Source of the DNA: Pachypanchax playfairii
Lineage: Eukaryota; Chordata; Actinopteri; Cyprinodontiformes; Aplocheilidae
Assembly: GCA_006937955.1 (NCBI GenBank)
Contig: SSNP01000013.1
Location: 5,612,917 to 5,676,916 of the forward strand
Length of the DNA stretch: 64,000 bases
Reading direction: 5' to 3'
In this document: positions 11,801 through 24,400 of the stretch, piece after piece
How the letters are laid out: each line of letters opens with the position of its first letter
How positions within the stretch are numbered: the first letter of the stretch is position 1
Notes under the pieces: model-generated
What the model was told of the DNA's origin: nothing
The model's database searches: none
What the model saw: only the letters and a program-made list of their open reading frames with translations
Position numbers and translations under genes: made by a program

Positions 11801-14384
11801 GCAGTGCTGCACTGTAGAAAAGAGAGAAAGGAAGAGTGAGGGTGTGTGTGGGGCGAGGATGAAGGGGGGGGGGACTTTTTATTGTCATCCCATGTGTGTG
11901 ACAGCATTTAGGGGAATAAAATAATGTATTTCTATATAGTCCGCTGCCGCAGCCCTGCATGGAGAGGAATCCATTAAGTGTGAAAATGGTCTGTCAATGT
12001 CAGCAACCCACAAGACACTGAATCACTTTTCATGGCTCATTTTCTAATTGCACAACTCACCATTGTACAAGAGCATGTGTCATTTGAGATTTTTCTCCTG
12101 CCAAATACATAAAACAAATGAACCTATTTTAGTGCCAAACAACCTTTCATATAATCACATCAGGTGAAATCATTTCCCTCAAACTCTTGCAGAGATCCCA
12201 GTTAAACAACAGAAACAGCAGAGTTTTTCCTCCTCAAGCCACAAAACTCTTCCTGCTACGTCTGTTTTTGCTTTAATTGTTTTCTGCCTGATTTCACTTA
12301 AGAGTATTTGATGTCTTAATTATGCAGATCGTTTCCCTGCTGATCCATTATAATGAGAGTAAGAGTTTAAGCGGGAGAATAATTATTTAAACAATCTATT
12401 AAAACCAAGAACCCAAAACGGAAACAGTTATAGGGTAATGTATAGATAATTCAGCTGTTAGTCTTTTCTTAATTTGGCAGCTTATGTGAAAATATATATA
12501 CGAGTTATTTAGGTAAGTACTTGTAAGCAGTTTTGACTGTAAAGGTTAACTTGTCACTTGTTGTAAAATTGGAGAAAAAAATGATTTAAAACTTTATTTG
12601 TTCTGTCATTTGAAAAAACAATATTTTGTCATATGACTAAAAATGAATGTTTAGAATGTTTAAAGTAAAAGGTTGGAGTTGTTTGAGTTCTGTATAGTTT
12701 CAGTTCTGTATCAGGGTCCAGTGCAGGCGCAGCTTCTCTCTCTCTCTGCCTCTCAAGCTGCTGATGTATCAAAACAGGTGGAACGTAAATGGCACAGCAT
12801 GCGCACCTCACAGTCATGACGCACGCTGGTATTTCTAAAAGCTGTCATCCATTTTGTGGGCAATGATGACGATAGTGGCACAAGGATGGAGGGGGGGGGG
12901 TGTAAGTTGGTGGATGGGTGGGTACTGAGATCTCCTGGCTGAAAGGGCCATCAAGTGGTCGCGAACTGAAGTGCATCGTCAGACCAGAGCTGGAGCGTGC
13001 AGCAGAAAGAGGTTTTTGTTGTAATGAAGCCAGCAGAGCGGTGAAACTGCTTTCCCTTCAACCAAAATGGTCACGCTCCAGCAGATCCTTTGAAGCAGAC
13101 TCCAGGTATCATTTTCTGCCAAATGATACTAGAAAAAGTACAATTCCCAGTGTTCAAAAATATAGATCCAGTAATTGGAAATATTTTATTACCTTTCTCC
13201 TGGACAGACACTGACTAATGTTGTGTCACTAATGCCCTGAATTAGGTTTAATCATACTTGACTGACCTCACACTGATAGAAAAGCGGCCACGGTAGATGT
13301 AAGCGACACCACAGTCCTCTTGTTTCATAGGGATATCTCTTACAGACTCCTATGCGGCTCTGCAATCCAATGTGCTGTGAAGTCATTCTGCATTTCTGAG
13401 AAACTAAAGGACTCTTGATTTCTGCAGGCACTCATCAGAGGTCACGCTGAGGTCAAGGTAATTCACAGATAAGGTAGTTAATTGCAAGGTTTCTTAGTTT
13501 GTTTGTATATGATTTAATTAAACACATGGAGGGTTGCTGAGATCCAGGATATAAATAGATCGTGTTTGTCCTGCAGCGGATCAGCTGATTGTTTCTGTAG
13601 ATGAATAGTTAAATCACAAAAACTGCTATTCTCTTTCAACTTGATGCTTGCCTTTGTGATGATTTACACTACGTAAATCCTTGCTAGCATAATAATTTAA
13701 GGTAGTAATTTGTCTTCTTAAAATGTCTTGAGGTAAAAAGTAGACTCTCGTAGCTTCTGGGATTATCACACAGTAATTTTGCTGAGCTTAAAATAGTTGT
13801 TTAAGTTTATGGTATTAACTTCATCCACTTAATAGTCCAGCCAATTTTTGTTTTGTCTAATTATAAAAATGCTGTTAGTTATTTTAATTGACAAGAATCA
13901 ATTTAAACTGACGTGAAAACAAGGAAATCAGAAATAATGTAGTATGAAAAACGTTCCATTTATTGTCATTTACATAAATGAGCCTCAGATTTTTTTTTTT
14001 TGAGTATTACTGACCCCACAATGCAACAACTTCAGCATAACATCAGAAAAATCTGCTGATTTTTAAGAAAAATATTCTAACAGCAGAGTTCTGCTCCAAG
14101 CCTGACTGAAAAGTAGAAAAAAAAATGAAGAAAACTTAACATCACAGTTGCCCAAACTTTGACTCAAAAGTTTTAGCTATAAATACAAAGAATTCCTGCA
14201 AGTCACATGCTTTTTCCATGAATTTTGAGAAAGTTTCCAGCCTACTGAGCACATCTATGTAAAAGTTGTGATGCAATAGTTGATTGGATCGCACATCAAT
14301 AGTGCCCTCGGCAAAAACGTCATCCACAGACTCACACAGACACAAAATACCTGCAAATATGATTTTGTGTGTAGCAATATCCAT
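8871..14384. other. Intergenic, no gene recognised
   Basis: About 5.5 kb without a supported gene. At 10990-11290 an AT-rich stretch ends in a LINE-tail-like AATGACAATTAAAACTCTTC followed by near-repeats of AATCT. Short open frames at 10093-10473 (- strand) and 12918-13214 (+ strand) have no recognisable domain. A G9 run at 12892-12900 and a G10 run near 11864-11873 are homopolymers. Confidence 0.4.
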
Positions 14385-14485
14385 CTATTTTCTATACCCA
14401 CTTGTTCCTGTGCCTGTCTCCTGTCGTTATTGAGTGAGAGGCTAGTTACACCCTGGACAGGTCACCAGTCCATCAAAATGTGTAT
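14385..14485 (+). repeat. Dispersed teleost repeat fragment
   Basis: CCATCTATTTTCTATACCCA and GGCTAGTTACACCCTGGACA followed by GGTCACCAGTCCATCA match the familiar terminal part of an abundant teleost repeat. Only about 100 bases remain. Confidence 0.65.
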
Positions 14486-14929
14486 CAACATGAGTATCAC
14501 ATTATATTTGTGTGCCTTTTCATATTATTAGATGTATGTCTTCAAAACATCAAAATATGTTGCATCCTTTTTTCATCTTTATGTGAGCTAAGATTGTTAG
14601 TCAATGTCTTGTTCAGTAAATCATTCATAAAAGTGATGTAAAGTTATTATAAAAATAATCATTTAAACAAATATACCGCACTAAATGGGGCACTAATTCA
14701 CATACATAATCAACTGAGTGATGTCAGATTGCATTTTAATTTATAGAGATGTGCATCAACTATTTACCCTCACTGATAATAATATTAAAAAAACGTTATT
14801 GATTAATGAAATGTGATCAAAAGCCTCCATAGACTGCAGCTTTGATTTAGATCACAATGTAAATGCCCCTTTCAGCTAACTGTGATTTGATTTTAATGTG
14901 TTTGGTGTAACTTTATCTACAGCCACACG

Positions 14930-15381
14930 GGGGCAGCAAAGATTAAACCGCGTTGCTACAACTACTAGAGAATGACTGTGCGCGCGTGCGTGTGGAATGA
15001 TAAGCGCTCGTGCAATTAATTTTTAACGTCTCGCTGCTAACAGGCTGATAAGGTAAATGTTTCTTGTTTCTTATTGGCTAATTTATTGCCCCAATAAACA
15101 GTTTAAATGAGCAAAAATGTAACAGACATGTTAAAAAACGTTGTGACATCACTCATGAGGGGAGCACGAGCAGTGGCATTCAAGTTTCGGTTATGACACC
15201 GCGGGAATTAGCTAACTACTCCAACTACTGCGGTTCTTCTGTCGGTAGTTTCTCAGCTGCTGTGAATGGGAGGGTCTGCCTGTTTCAAAACTTTTTTTTT
15301 TGTAATAATTTTGCTGAAGTTGAAGCAGTGAAGAGGTAGTTGCTCTGAGTGTGGAAGCGTCCAAGTGACTGGACCGACGTC
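14930..15381 (+). promoter_or_regulatory. ccbe1: ccbe1 presumptive promoter and 5' UTR
   Basis: The 450 bases before the ccbe1 start are richer in CpG than the surrounding AT-rich DNA, with a GCGCGCGTGCG run near 14980 and further CpGs at 15160-15210 and 15350-15381. No TATA box stands out close to the gene, and the transcription start is not resolved. The call rests on position and base composition. Confidence 0.4.
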
Positions 15382-15485
15382 ATGCTGCTAAAACCCAACA
15401 GGAGTCCACTTCTACTCACCGTCACCTGCATCTGCTTCTCCGGAGGTTTGCTGTGGTCTTACCAAGAAGAGGACATCAGTGAAGG
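15382..15485 (+). CDS. ccbe1: ccbe1 exon 1: signal peptide
   Basis: This exon encodes residues 1-34 plus two bases. The protein opens MLLKPNRSPLLLTVTC, a basic n-region followed by a hydrophobic core, as expected for a secreted protein. The donor is GTACTT at 15486. The start is supported by an in-frame TGA 36 bases upstream. Confidence 0.9.
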
Positions 15486-18400
15486 GTACTTTTATTTTAA
15501 CAAATAATACTATAAACAACCGTTTTATACGTATACGTACAAAAAACTTCAACATACCTCAGATATATTTTGTTTTTATTTGCAGTGAGAAGTGCTCTGA
15601 TAATAATATTTCAACATCAAAGTACCCCTGCGTGAAGTCCACTGGAGAAATTACAACTTGTTACAGGTATAGCAAAATAATTCATTTGCATAATATAATT
15701 TTTAAATTAGTAAATCTGATTTGAGACTATTAAAGTAGCCACACACAAATCTATCAACATTTTAATACAATAGAAATCCTAAAGTAGTTTAGATTTAGTA
15801 ACATTGAGCCAATTTCTGCCTCAAGAAGCACATTAATTTAGTATATTTTGTTATTTTGCCTGTTTATTGTAGATTTGATGAACCTTAGTGAAGTAATTTG
15901 ATGTTTAAATAAGAACAGATTTCTTGAGTATTTTTTTTGTGATGCTTTGTCATTTAAAAAGTATTATAACCATCTAGATAAGATGTTATTCTCTAGTCAT
16001 CTGACTTATATTATGATAGTTTACAGACATGGTGGGCTCAGCTTTGCAGCAGAAGTCTTGTCAGATTTTCTGGATTAAGTTATTAGAAGATAATCTGTCC
16101 TCAGATTTCTTATGCCTCACCGGCAGAAGGAACATGACGGAGCAAACTTTCGATCTTAATCCACTGAGTCATTGGAAAAATTAACAGTTTAAAAAGTGAT
16201 TACATTTGACAAAACATATGGATTTTGTATAAAATAACTAAGACAAACAAGGATCTTCAGTTTTGGTGTCTTGAAATAAACTTTGCTGGAAATTTGAATC
16301 ACTTGATTAAAACAAGTGGAGGAGTCGTGCTACTGAATCATCCCCATGGTTCTCAGTGAAGCAGGCTTTTAACTTTGCCCTGGACTGCTGAGAAATACTT
16401 AAACATTCCTTAAATAAAGTGTGACGCTCTGTTTACAGGCACATAGTGATTTATCTTGATGGGATGCTTACTGTCACTTTGGAAACAAAGCCATACAACT
16501 TATTTCGGGAGCTAATTTCAAACATGTGTCAAAGATGTTAATTTACAGCAACTCTTATTTCTGCATATGAGGGAAAAAATGAACTAAAAAGAAAATCCAA
16601 ATAAATGACACATGTTTGCATATCTCATCCAAGAATTTTTCCGAGACCTAGAAATTTTTTTTTTTTTGCGTTGCTTAACAAACTTCTGGCCATAGTTCAG
16701 TGACATCCTGTTTGATCTTCAAATCTTAAACACACTCTTAACATAATGATGTTGGTTTATGGTTACTGGCTGCAGCCACAACTGTTTCCCCACACTGTTT
16801 ATTTAAAGAAGAAAAACTGCTTCAGTTAAGAGCCAAGATTAAATCCCCTGGGTACATTTTTAGTTCACCTGCGCAGCCTGAGCATATCACTACCCATCAA
16901 CCCCTCTATGGTCAGTAGAGAGGTTTTTTAAAGGGACCAAAAACTATAAAGAATGCTTGAACTTTGATTGAATAAATGAGGAATTTACTCATTACCCATT
17001 TGTTTGCCAGGAGCTAATATCCCTTGGCACGGCTGGGTGGCTGTTCAAAGGGAACAAGCATGATTTAAGCTGGTAAAACTTTGTTGCTATAGAAAAAATC
17101 TAAACTTATGGCATTCATTAGTCAGTGAGACTATCAGCACATACCTTGGATCATACTGTTGCTGTTCGAGCTGCTTTTCTTCAGCTTATTGAAAAAAATC
17201 AATTCAACTGTTTTGTTTATTTGCTCTAAAAGTTACAATTTACACTAAACATTTTTTTAAATTAAAAATAGCATTATTTATCATTTATTGTGTGCAATTT
17301 CAATAATAATTAAGTTAAATCATTAGTAGTTGGTGCTGTAGTGACTTCTGAGGAGTTTTTGTCAGACAGCAAAACTTCTTTGTTATGCAACTCTGTGAAC
17401 AGCTTAGGATTCATTCTGGAATGTATTTATCATGTTGTGAAAGGAAACAGAGGAGACATCAGAGACCAGTGCCAGCTCAGGCATTGGCCTTCTCTTTCAT
17501 ACCATTTTAGTCAGTCCGAATGTAAAATTATGTTTGTTTTCTTCTGTTTTCAAAGACCTTAAGTGTCAAGATTCTGCACGTTCAGGCTTCAGATTCTGCT
17601 TATATTTGCAGCTCAACAGGCCATAGAGTTTAATGTGCTTGGCTCAGAAAAGGTAGAAGACACAAAAAATAAAACATTGCAGGTTTTCTGTTCCAAGTGC
17701 ACTTCAATCACAAATGCTTGTGATTGCAACATAATACTTTACTTAAAACCAGTGACAAGTTTGATTAAAATGATAAGCTGTGAGCTGTTTTTCTGCACTT
17801 TGGCGGGGCTTTCTGTGCTCCGGCCTGTTGTGTTTTTGCAACAAAACGCCCCAGACATCACTTTACGATCGGCATTGCGAGTAGGATGCCTTATCTCTGC
17901 AACTAGCTCTGTTTCTGTTCTCTTCTTTGTCGGTCTGCTGGTAATTGCTGGCTGCGTTCACCATGATATTTTTCTTTAAATGTAATTTTCCTAAACCACA
18001 AACCATGTTCCATAAACCAATTACCTCCTGTGTTCCAACACTTTTCTCTCTACGACAAACAAGATTACTGAACTCTTCATACAGATTTTAAGACCTCGAA
18101 ATTTAGCATAGCATTGATCCTGTTAGCTTAATAACTTCGAAGACCCCCGAGACAACGACAGTTCGACTGACAGGGACACAGTCTATCAGACACAACAACT
18201 GATAGAGAACAAGTCTTTGTGCTTTCAGTTTCTGAATCCCAACCCTGTGATGAGACCCAGATACAGTGTGTTAACTGTTATCAGGATGAGACACATTAAT
18301 AATCTTTGTTTGTTTGTTTTGTGACAAGAGGAACACGAAACAGTGATTACACTGTCGTTATTTATGTGCATGGCGTTACCTGCCCTGAGAAAGAAAGGCT

Positions 18401-21400
18401 TCTCAGGAGACGAAGCATCGTAGACAGCACGTCCTCTTTACAGCTGTAACAGCTGTGCATAATTGATGCGTGACATGTGCAATTATTAAGTTGTTATTAT
18501 TCCAAACAGTTCGGGTGTTACTAAGCATTCTGATGTAGTTCTCCCCAATATTTTCTCCACTTTACACACAGTAGTTGATATAACAAAACAAGCCTCCTCC
18601 TGCAGAAACAATGGTCATGATGTATCAATGAACTGATCTCGTCTAATTGTTGATTTCCTATAAACATCCTTACCATTTAGCTCCAACTAACTACCAAAAA
18701 AATAGCAATTTTTTTTCCTAATTTGTGTCTTCACTTCTCCATTGACTCAGTTTAATTTGGCTAGCTGTAAAAGAAAATTTGAGAAGAAAAAGAAAAAATC
18801 AGCCAGAATTGTAATAGATTTATATTGTTTTTTCCACACTGATTGAGATGGTGCTTCAGAGTTCCTGTGAAGTGATCGCTTCAGTCTGATTATTCAGCTT
18901 GGCTACAAGACTTGGTGTCTCTCTCGTTTCCTCTGATTTTCAAATGTGTTTTTCACATTACATTTTATTCTGCAACTTGGAAAAATTGTCTCAGTTGGAT
19001 TTTTTTTCCCTGTCCCAGTTCAAATAAATTTCAGCACAGGAAACACACATGGGGGTTATTTGTTCGTCATACATCCAGCAATCACATCTCCATGGAAAAA
19101 TGTTGTGGCACATCTCGAGGAGTTCAGCAGACCCATTTAAATTGTGTTTTGCTCTATTAATCTACTACACGTCTCATTGTAGCATAAATGTTTAGGGCTA
19201 AAAGCTAGAATGAGCTCAGATTTATGTACAACATGTGTTTGGCATCTTTCAGGAGATCTTGTTGGAAAAAATTGTAATTCAGGCAAGTCGCCATGTCATG
19301 ATGTTACTAAAAAACTTAATGAGTTGGAGTCCTACACACTTTTGTCACAGGGTATATGACTTACTTACAAACTCAATTATCAAATATTTGATGATGTGTT
19401 AAGATAACAGGCTTGTTCCTTAAATTACAGGCAGCTTTCCAAACTAGACTTGGAGTTACGTATGTATCAAAATCAGGTTTTAGACGTGGTTTAAATCCAA
19501 CTTCTTTTTTAGGAATGACAACACTCTGAGCTGTTGCAGTGTTGTAATATCATGTCAAGAATGCTTCGCGATAAAGTCATTGAGTTGTCTGAGGAAAGAG
19601 CATTAAGTGGTTTGTTAACAGCTCTTTGAGTTTACCAGAATTTACCTTGATAAATGCACATTCACTGGAAAATCTTGCCAATAAAAATGTTTCAAAAGAA
19701 GTGGAATGAAAGTTAACAGCATTGTTCTAAAAGAGAAATCAAAACTTCACTTTACAGAGAACTTGATGTTCAAACTGTTTCAAGTGACAATAACTATGAT
19801 TGTATTTATATTCTATAATCACAAGTCACGTCTCTGAAATGATGCTTAATGTCTTGTCAACAAAAGATATCAACATCTGTTTTCTATCAGCATTCAGAAA
19901 GTGGAAGTGAAGCATGTTAACTGGAGCAGACTGCTGTAGTGTGGATGTCAGGAGTTGATGTGAACATTTGGTTTTGCTCTTCAGTGACAGCTCCCACACA
20001 GTTAAACATAAAAGGACAGAATGTCACAAAGGAGAAGGTCAACTGCTATTTTTAAATCTTATTCTGATTGAAATCCAGCTGTGTATCAAGTGGGAGAGTA
20101 ACTATATTTAATCCCCCCTTCAATAAAAAATCAACCTTGTTAACACGTCCATAAAAAAGACGTATCATGAGTAGAATCAGCCTTCAACTGTGCTCTGAAT
20201 CTCCAGAGCATCAAGGCAAATTCAGAGAGAGCTGGTCTGTCCTGAGGAGAACCAAACCAAATCTGACTGCTTGCGTTGTGGACTTTTGCAACTAATTTGC
20301 ACTTGGTGTGAAAACTGTGAAATGAGAAGCTAATAAAAAAAACAGAAGCAGTTTTGAGTTTATAAGGCAGGTGAATGTCATCAGCTGGTTGATGGGTGTA
20401 TTCTTAGATCACTGAAAGAGGAAAGAAGTCAAACAGCAAAGACAGTAATAAAATTATGTTTATAACAAGAAAAAAAACGTTCAGGGTTATTAATGAATGA
20501 CATAGGGTTTTGAGATACATTGTAAGATACTACATTGCATCTAAAGCCTTTGATTGTAAAAATGAATAGCAGTTTATTCATGATAGGAATTTAATGTATA
20601 TGGCAGCTTTTATTAGTATTTATTATTTATATGAAATGGACAAAAAATGACCATGTGGGTCAGAATGAAACAGACTTAATGAAAAATCAACAAAAAGAGG
20701 TAAAAGCATTTCTGTTTTATTTTCAAAAGTTTCCACCCCCCAAAAACAAACCCTGTGAACCATTTAATTGTATTTTTTTATGTTTTAATGTAATTATCAT
20801 TTTTCAGATCTAATTAAATGATGTAAGCAGCAGATCTGGATACCTTATCATTCCAGCAAGAGCATATTTGAATGTCTTCCAAATACTTAAACACTTTGGG
20901 GAAAATCAGATTTCTGGTTAAAATGAATTAGTTTTGCACTAATGGGATTTCATGAGGTTAAAGATAAAAGTATCGTTTAAGTTACAGTGACAAAAGCATC
21001 TTAGTTTGGATTGGAAACAGCTTTGTGAAGCTGAGATCCCGTGTCATCAAACCACTTGTCAAAAGTCAGGAACTATAGTTGTAGCTACCATAAACCACTA
21101 ACTCATGCCTGAGGTTGAAATGTTGAAGAATCACACATTTTAACCCATTATACAAGATTTATGCCTTCTATCAGCTGAATCGTTTGTCACAGTATTTGTG
21201 TAAAAGACTTTCTCCTCAGTTTAGCATGCTAACCACTGCACCACTGTGCAATCCCGCTTTATTATCCTGCCTGTAATCTGCTCTCAGCTAAGTGAGAAAA
21301 CAAACAAAATACACATGACCACTAATTTATGTGGTTATGACCCAAACCCCAGGCTGCACATCCATTTCCTAAAGATCATACTTCCTTAATGCGTTTAATT

Positions 21401-24400
21401 AAAGAAAGACGTTTTGATTTGTCTTTACACTTGTTACCCTAAACCTGTTTGTACGTGTATTACTGACATCATGACTTATACTTTTCAAGGAAAGACGTGA
21501 TAAATGTGCTGGTTATTATTGAAGGAGAACAGTCTTTTCGTGTGGTTCTTTAACTTCATTGACAGTTTAAATGAATAATTTTCTTCTTGTCTGCCCCAAT
21601 TTCCCAAGTTCTTTATATGGTGGAGTTCTTTGTCCCTGTATGAGCAGTTCTTGGCTTGTAGTCCCTATTAATAATGTTTCTTAAAAACCTCTGTGTATTG
21701 GGCTCATAATGAGGTTTATTGTTAAATCCTAGCAATGCTGTTGCTGTTTTTTATAAGTTCTGTTTATTGTCACGATTCTGGGGTCTGGATTGTGTTTTCA
21801 TTGTTTTTTTAGGTTTTTTTCATATGGCTTGTCCTTCTGATGTGATTTATTTTGTTGTCTTACATGCATTTTGGGTCCATTCACCACTCACTACAAAAGT
21901 CAACAGTATTATTTCATCACTGATTGCTGTAGAGTTGTTAATGTTAGTCATTAATGTTTTAGCCGTGAGTTAAAAAAGGAGCTTCCAAGTGTCCTCTCCT
22001 GTAGAGAACCAGTTAGTCGCACCTCTTAAATATTCACTGTGTGTATTTATTCATCTTTCAGAGGAGTTGTGACTTTTTGGATGTTTAACAGTTTCATTTT
22101 ATCTGATTTTATCTCAGATCGGATGTGAAACAAGCTGTTTAGTTACTCTCTTGAATGAAGTTCCACTGACAGGCTCAAATATTCAAAGGATGATTCTGTG
22201 TCCTTTTTCTTCAGCACTGTTACAGAGAGGACTGTAAATCTTCCTGCTCATAGTAGGGAGGACATGTTAGTGTTAAAGAGCATTCTTTAGTGACAGATTT
22301 AAAATGCACCATCGAACATCTTCTCTCATCAGCCTCATTTCTGTACTTCATTACACTTAATGAATGTTAGTTCTGAGTCAGAAACAAATACATTAATGAC
22401 TTACTGTTGTCTTATTATATCCAACACAACAGCAGTTAAATAAAGACTTCTATTTTTATCCTTGCCTTTAATCTTTTACATTTCTTGCTTTGAATTTTGA
22501 GAAACATGATTTTACTTGTAAATTCCTGATCCAAGTTATTCTAAGGTTACAGTTCAGTGTGTAATTTAATTTTGCTCAAAGGTTGTTCATCTGTTTTTAT
22601 TTAAAAGAAAGCTGTCAAAACAAAACATATAAAAAATAAAACCGCTTTACATCAGGGAGTTGGCACTAGTTTATATATTAGTTTATCACTTAAGTTTGAA
22701 ATGTTCTTTGCGCAAAATCTACAGACTTTGCCTTAAGCATTAGGTAATAAGTTTTCAAAGGCCTGTTTGAAATACTGATAATATTCTTCTGTCAGCTTGT
22801 GAACTTCTTTGTAATCACGTGCATGTTGTTTGTTACCTGGTGAATCTTGATTTAAAACAATAGTCCTTAAAATCCTTTCTGTTTTACAAACATCTAGTTA
22901 AAGAATATTTCCACAGAATGATGCTCCGTTCCATACTCTGTTTTATCTCTTAACATCACAAGTATTTTCCTTTTCTCTAAATTATGGCTGAAGAGTTTTT
23001 AAAATATATTTTGGGTTTCCTAAACACCCATTTCTGTTTCTGTTGGCTGAAGATCTTTAAACCACGTGTTTTGTTTCCATGGAGAACTTTTGTGTGGTCA
23101 CGTTTTGGTCACGCTGTGGTTTCACAGTGGTGAAGTGATACAGCGATAACTACTCTACAGTCTGTGGCTGGTCTGGCTCTGCTCTTTGTATCCAAGACTG
23201 CTGCTCTGCTTGTTTCTAACATTTTATATTAACCCAGAAATAAAATAAATATTGAATTGACAGCTAACATGAAATTATATCTGTACAACTTCTCCATTAT
23301 TTTTATCTGTAAGTACTGAACAGTGAAACATTAGAAATGCATTCTCCTATTAGCAATAATAATAAAATAGCGTTTTTATTAGTCTTAAAGGATAGTAATT
23401 AAAGCCAAATGAAAGGTTTAGCTGCACCATTAAACACACATTCATATATTTAAATTGTTAACAGATGTAACATTTAGTATTAATAGCAAATATTGGGAGA
23501 GGGTTTTATTTTCAGCACAGATGTTTCTCTTTCTCCTGAGTATTTTGTTCATTCATGGCTGAATTTTAATATAAGTGAGTCAGATACAATTCATCTTAAT
23601 GGTATTCACCACAGCAACACCATCAGGGTCTTAGTCCACCTGTCAAGTCTGGCTAATTCTTCAGTTGTAGAGTTTCATCGAGCCAGTCTCCTTAAATTAG
23701 TCAGTTGTTTATGTTTCCCGTTCTCACTCCCACTTTCTGCAGTAAAGAATTTGTCTCTTTTATTTGTAAAGAAACATGATGTAGTACATCAAAAAGTTTT
23801 ACTTTAAAATATAGTTTTAGTGAGGGATTTTGACATGTTTGTGTGGAGCTCCTGGAAGCAATAAAAATGTTCCTATAGTACTAAAACAGAAAAACCACAA
23901 AGCCCCAGGTGGGCTAACATACCACACATCCCAGTTACCTCACTCACTGTGTGTAATATGAACATATGAAACATATAAAAGGCAGAAATTCTACATGTAA
24001 TGCTCAATTACACAACCTGAGGTAGAAGCCAGTGTTACACACACACAGTGTGTGCGTGTGTGTGTAGAGGATTCTCATTGTTCACTCACTTGACACTTTG
24101 TACCCACTTGACAAAACAAATATCCAACAACAAACACTTGACATTTCTTAAAAGGTAAATTTGGTCCCGGCCACATTACTTTGGAAAATCTTAAAAACAG
24201 ATTTTTTTGCATTTGCAGCTCATGTCCAGACACACATTGAGTTTTTTAGTGAGGAAAAGGATTTTAAAACTGTTTTCTAAAAAAGATATTTTAAAATGAC
24301 ATGTTTTATGTATCTGTGTCAACTGGTCAAACTCAGATTTGGAGGAATTACAGCATAGCAGCTTGTATTGTGGAAACCCACTGATATTATGTGCATTTGT

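Noticed and set aside
12918..13214. 98-codon frame about 2 kb upstream of ccbe1
   Set aside because: It follows a poly-G tract and has no homology that I recognise and no good splice context. It could be a non-coding exon, but nothing shows it.
17563..17979. 138-codon open frame in ccbe1 intron 2
   Set aside because: It has no recognisable domain and no splice or promoter context, and a hydrophobic stretch is expected by chance in T-rich DNA.
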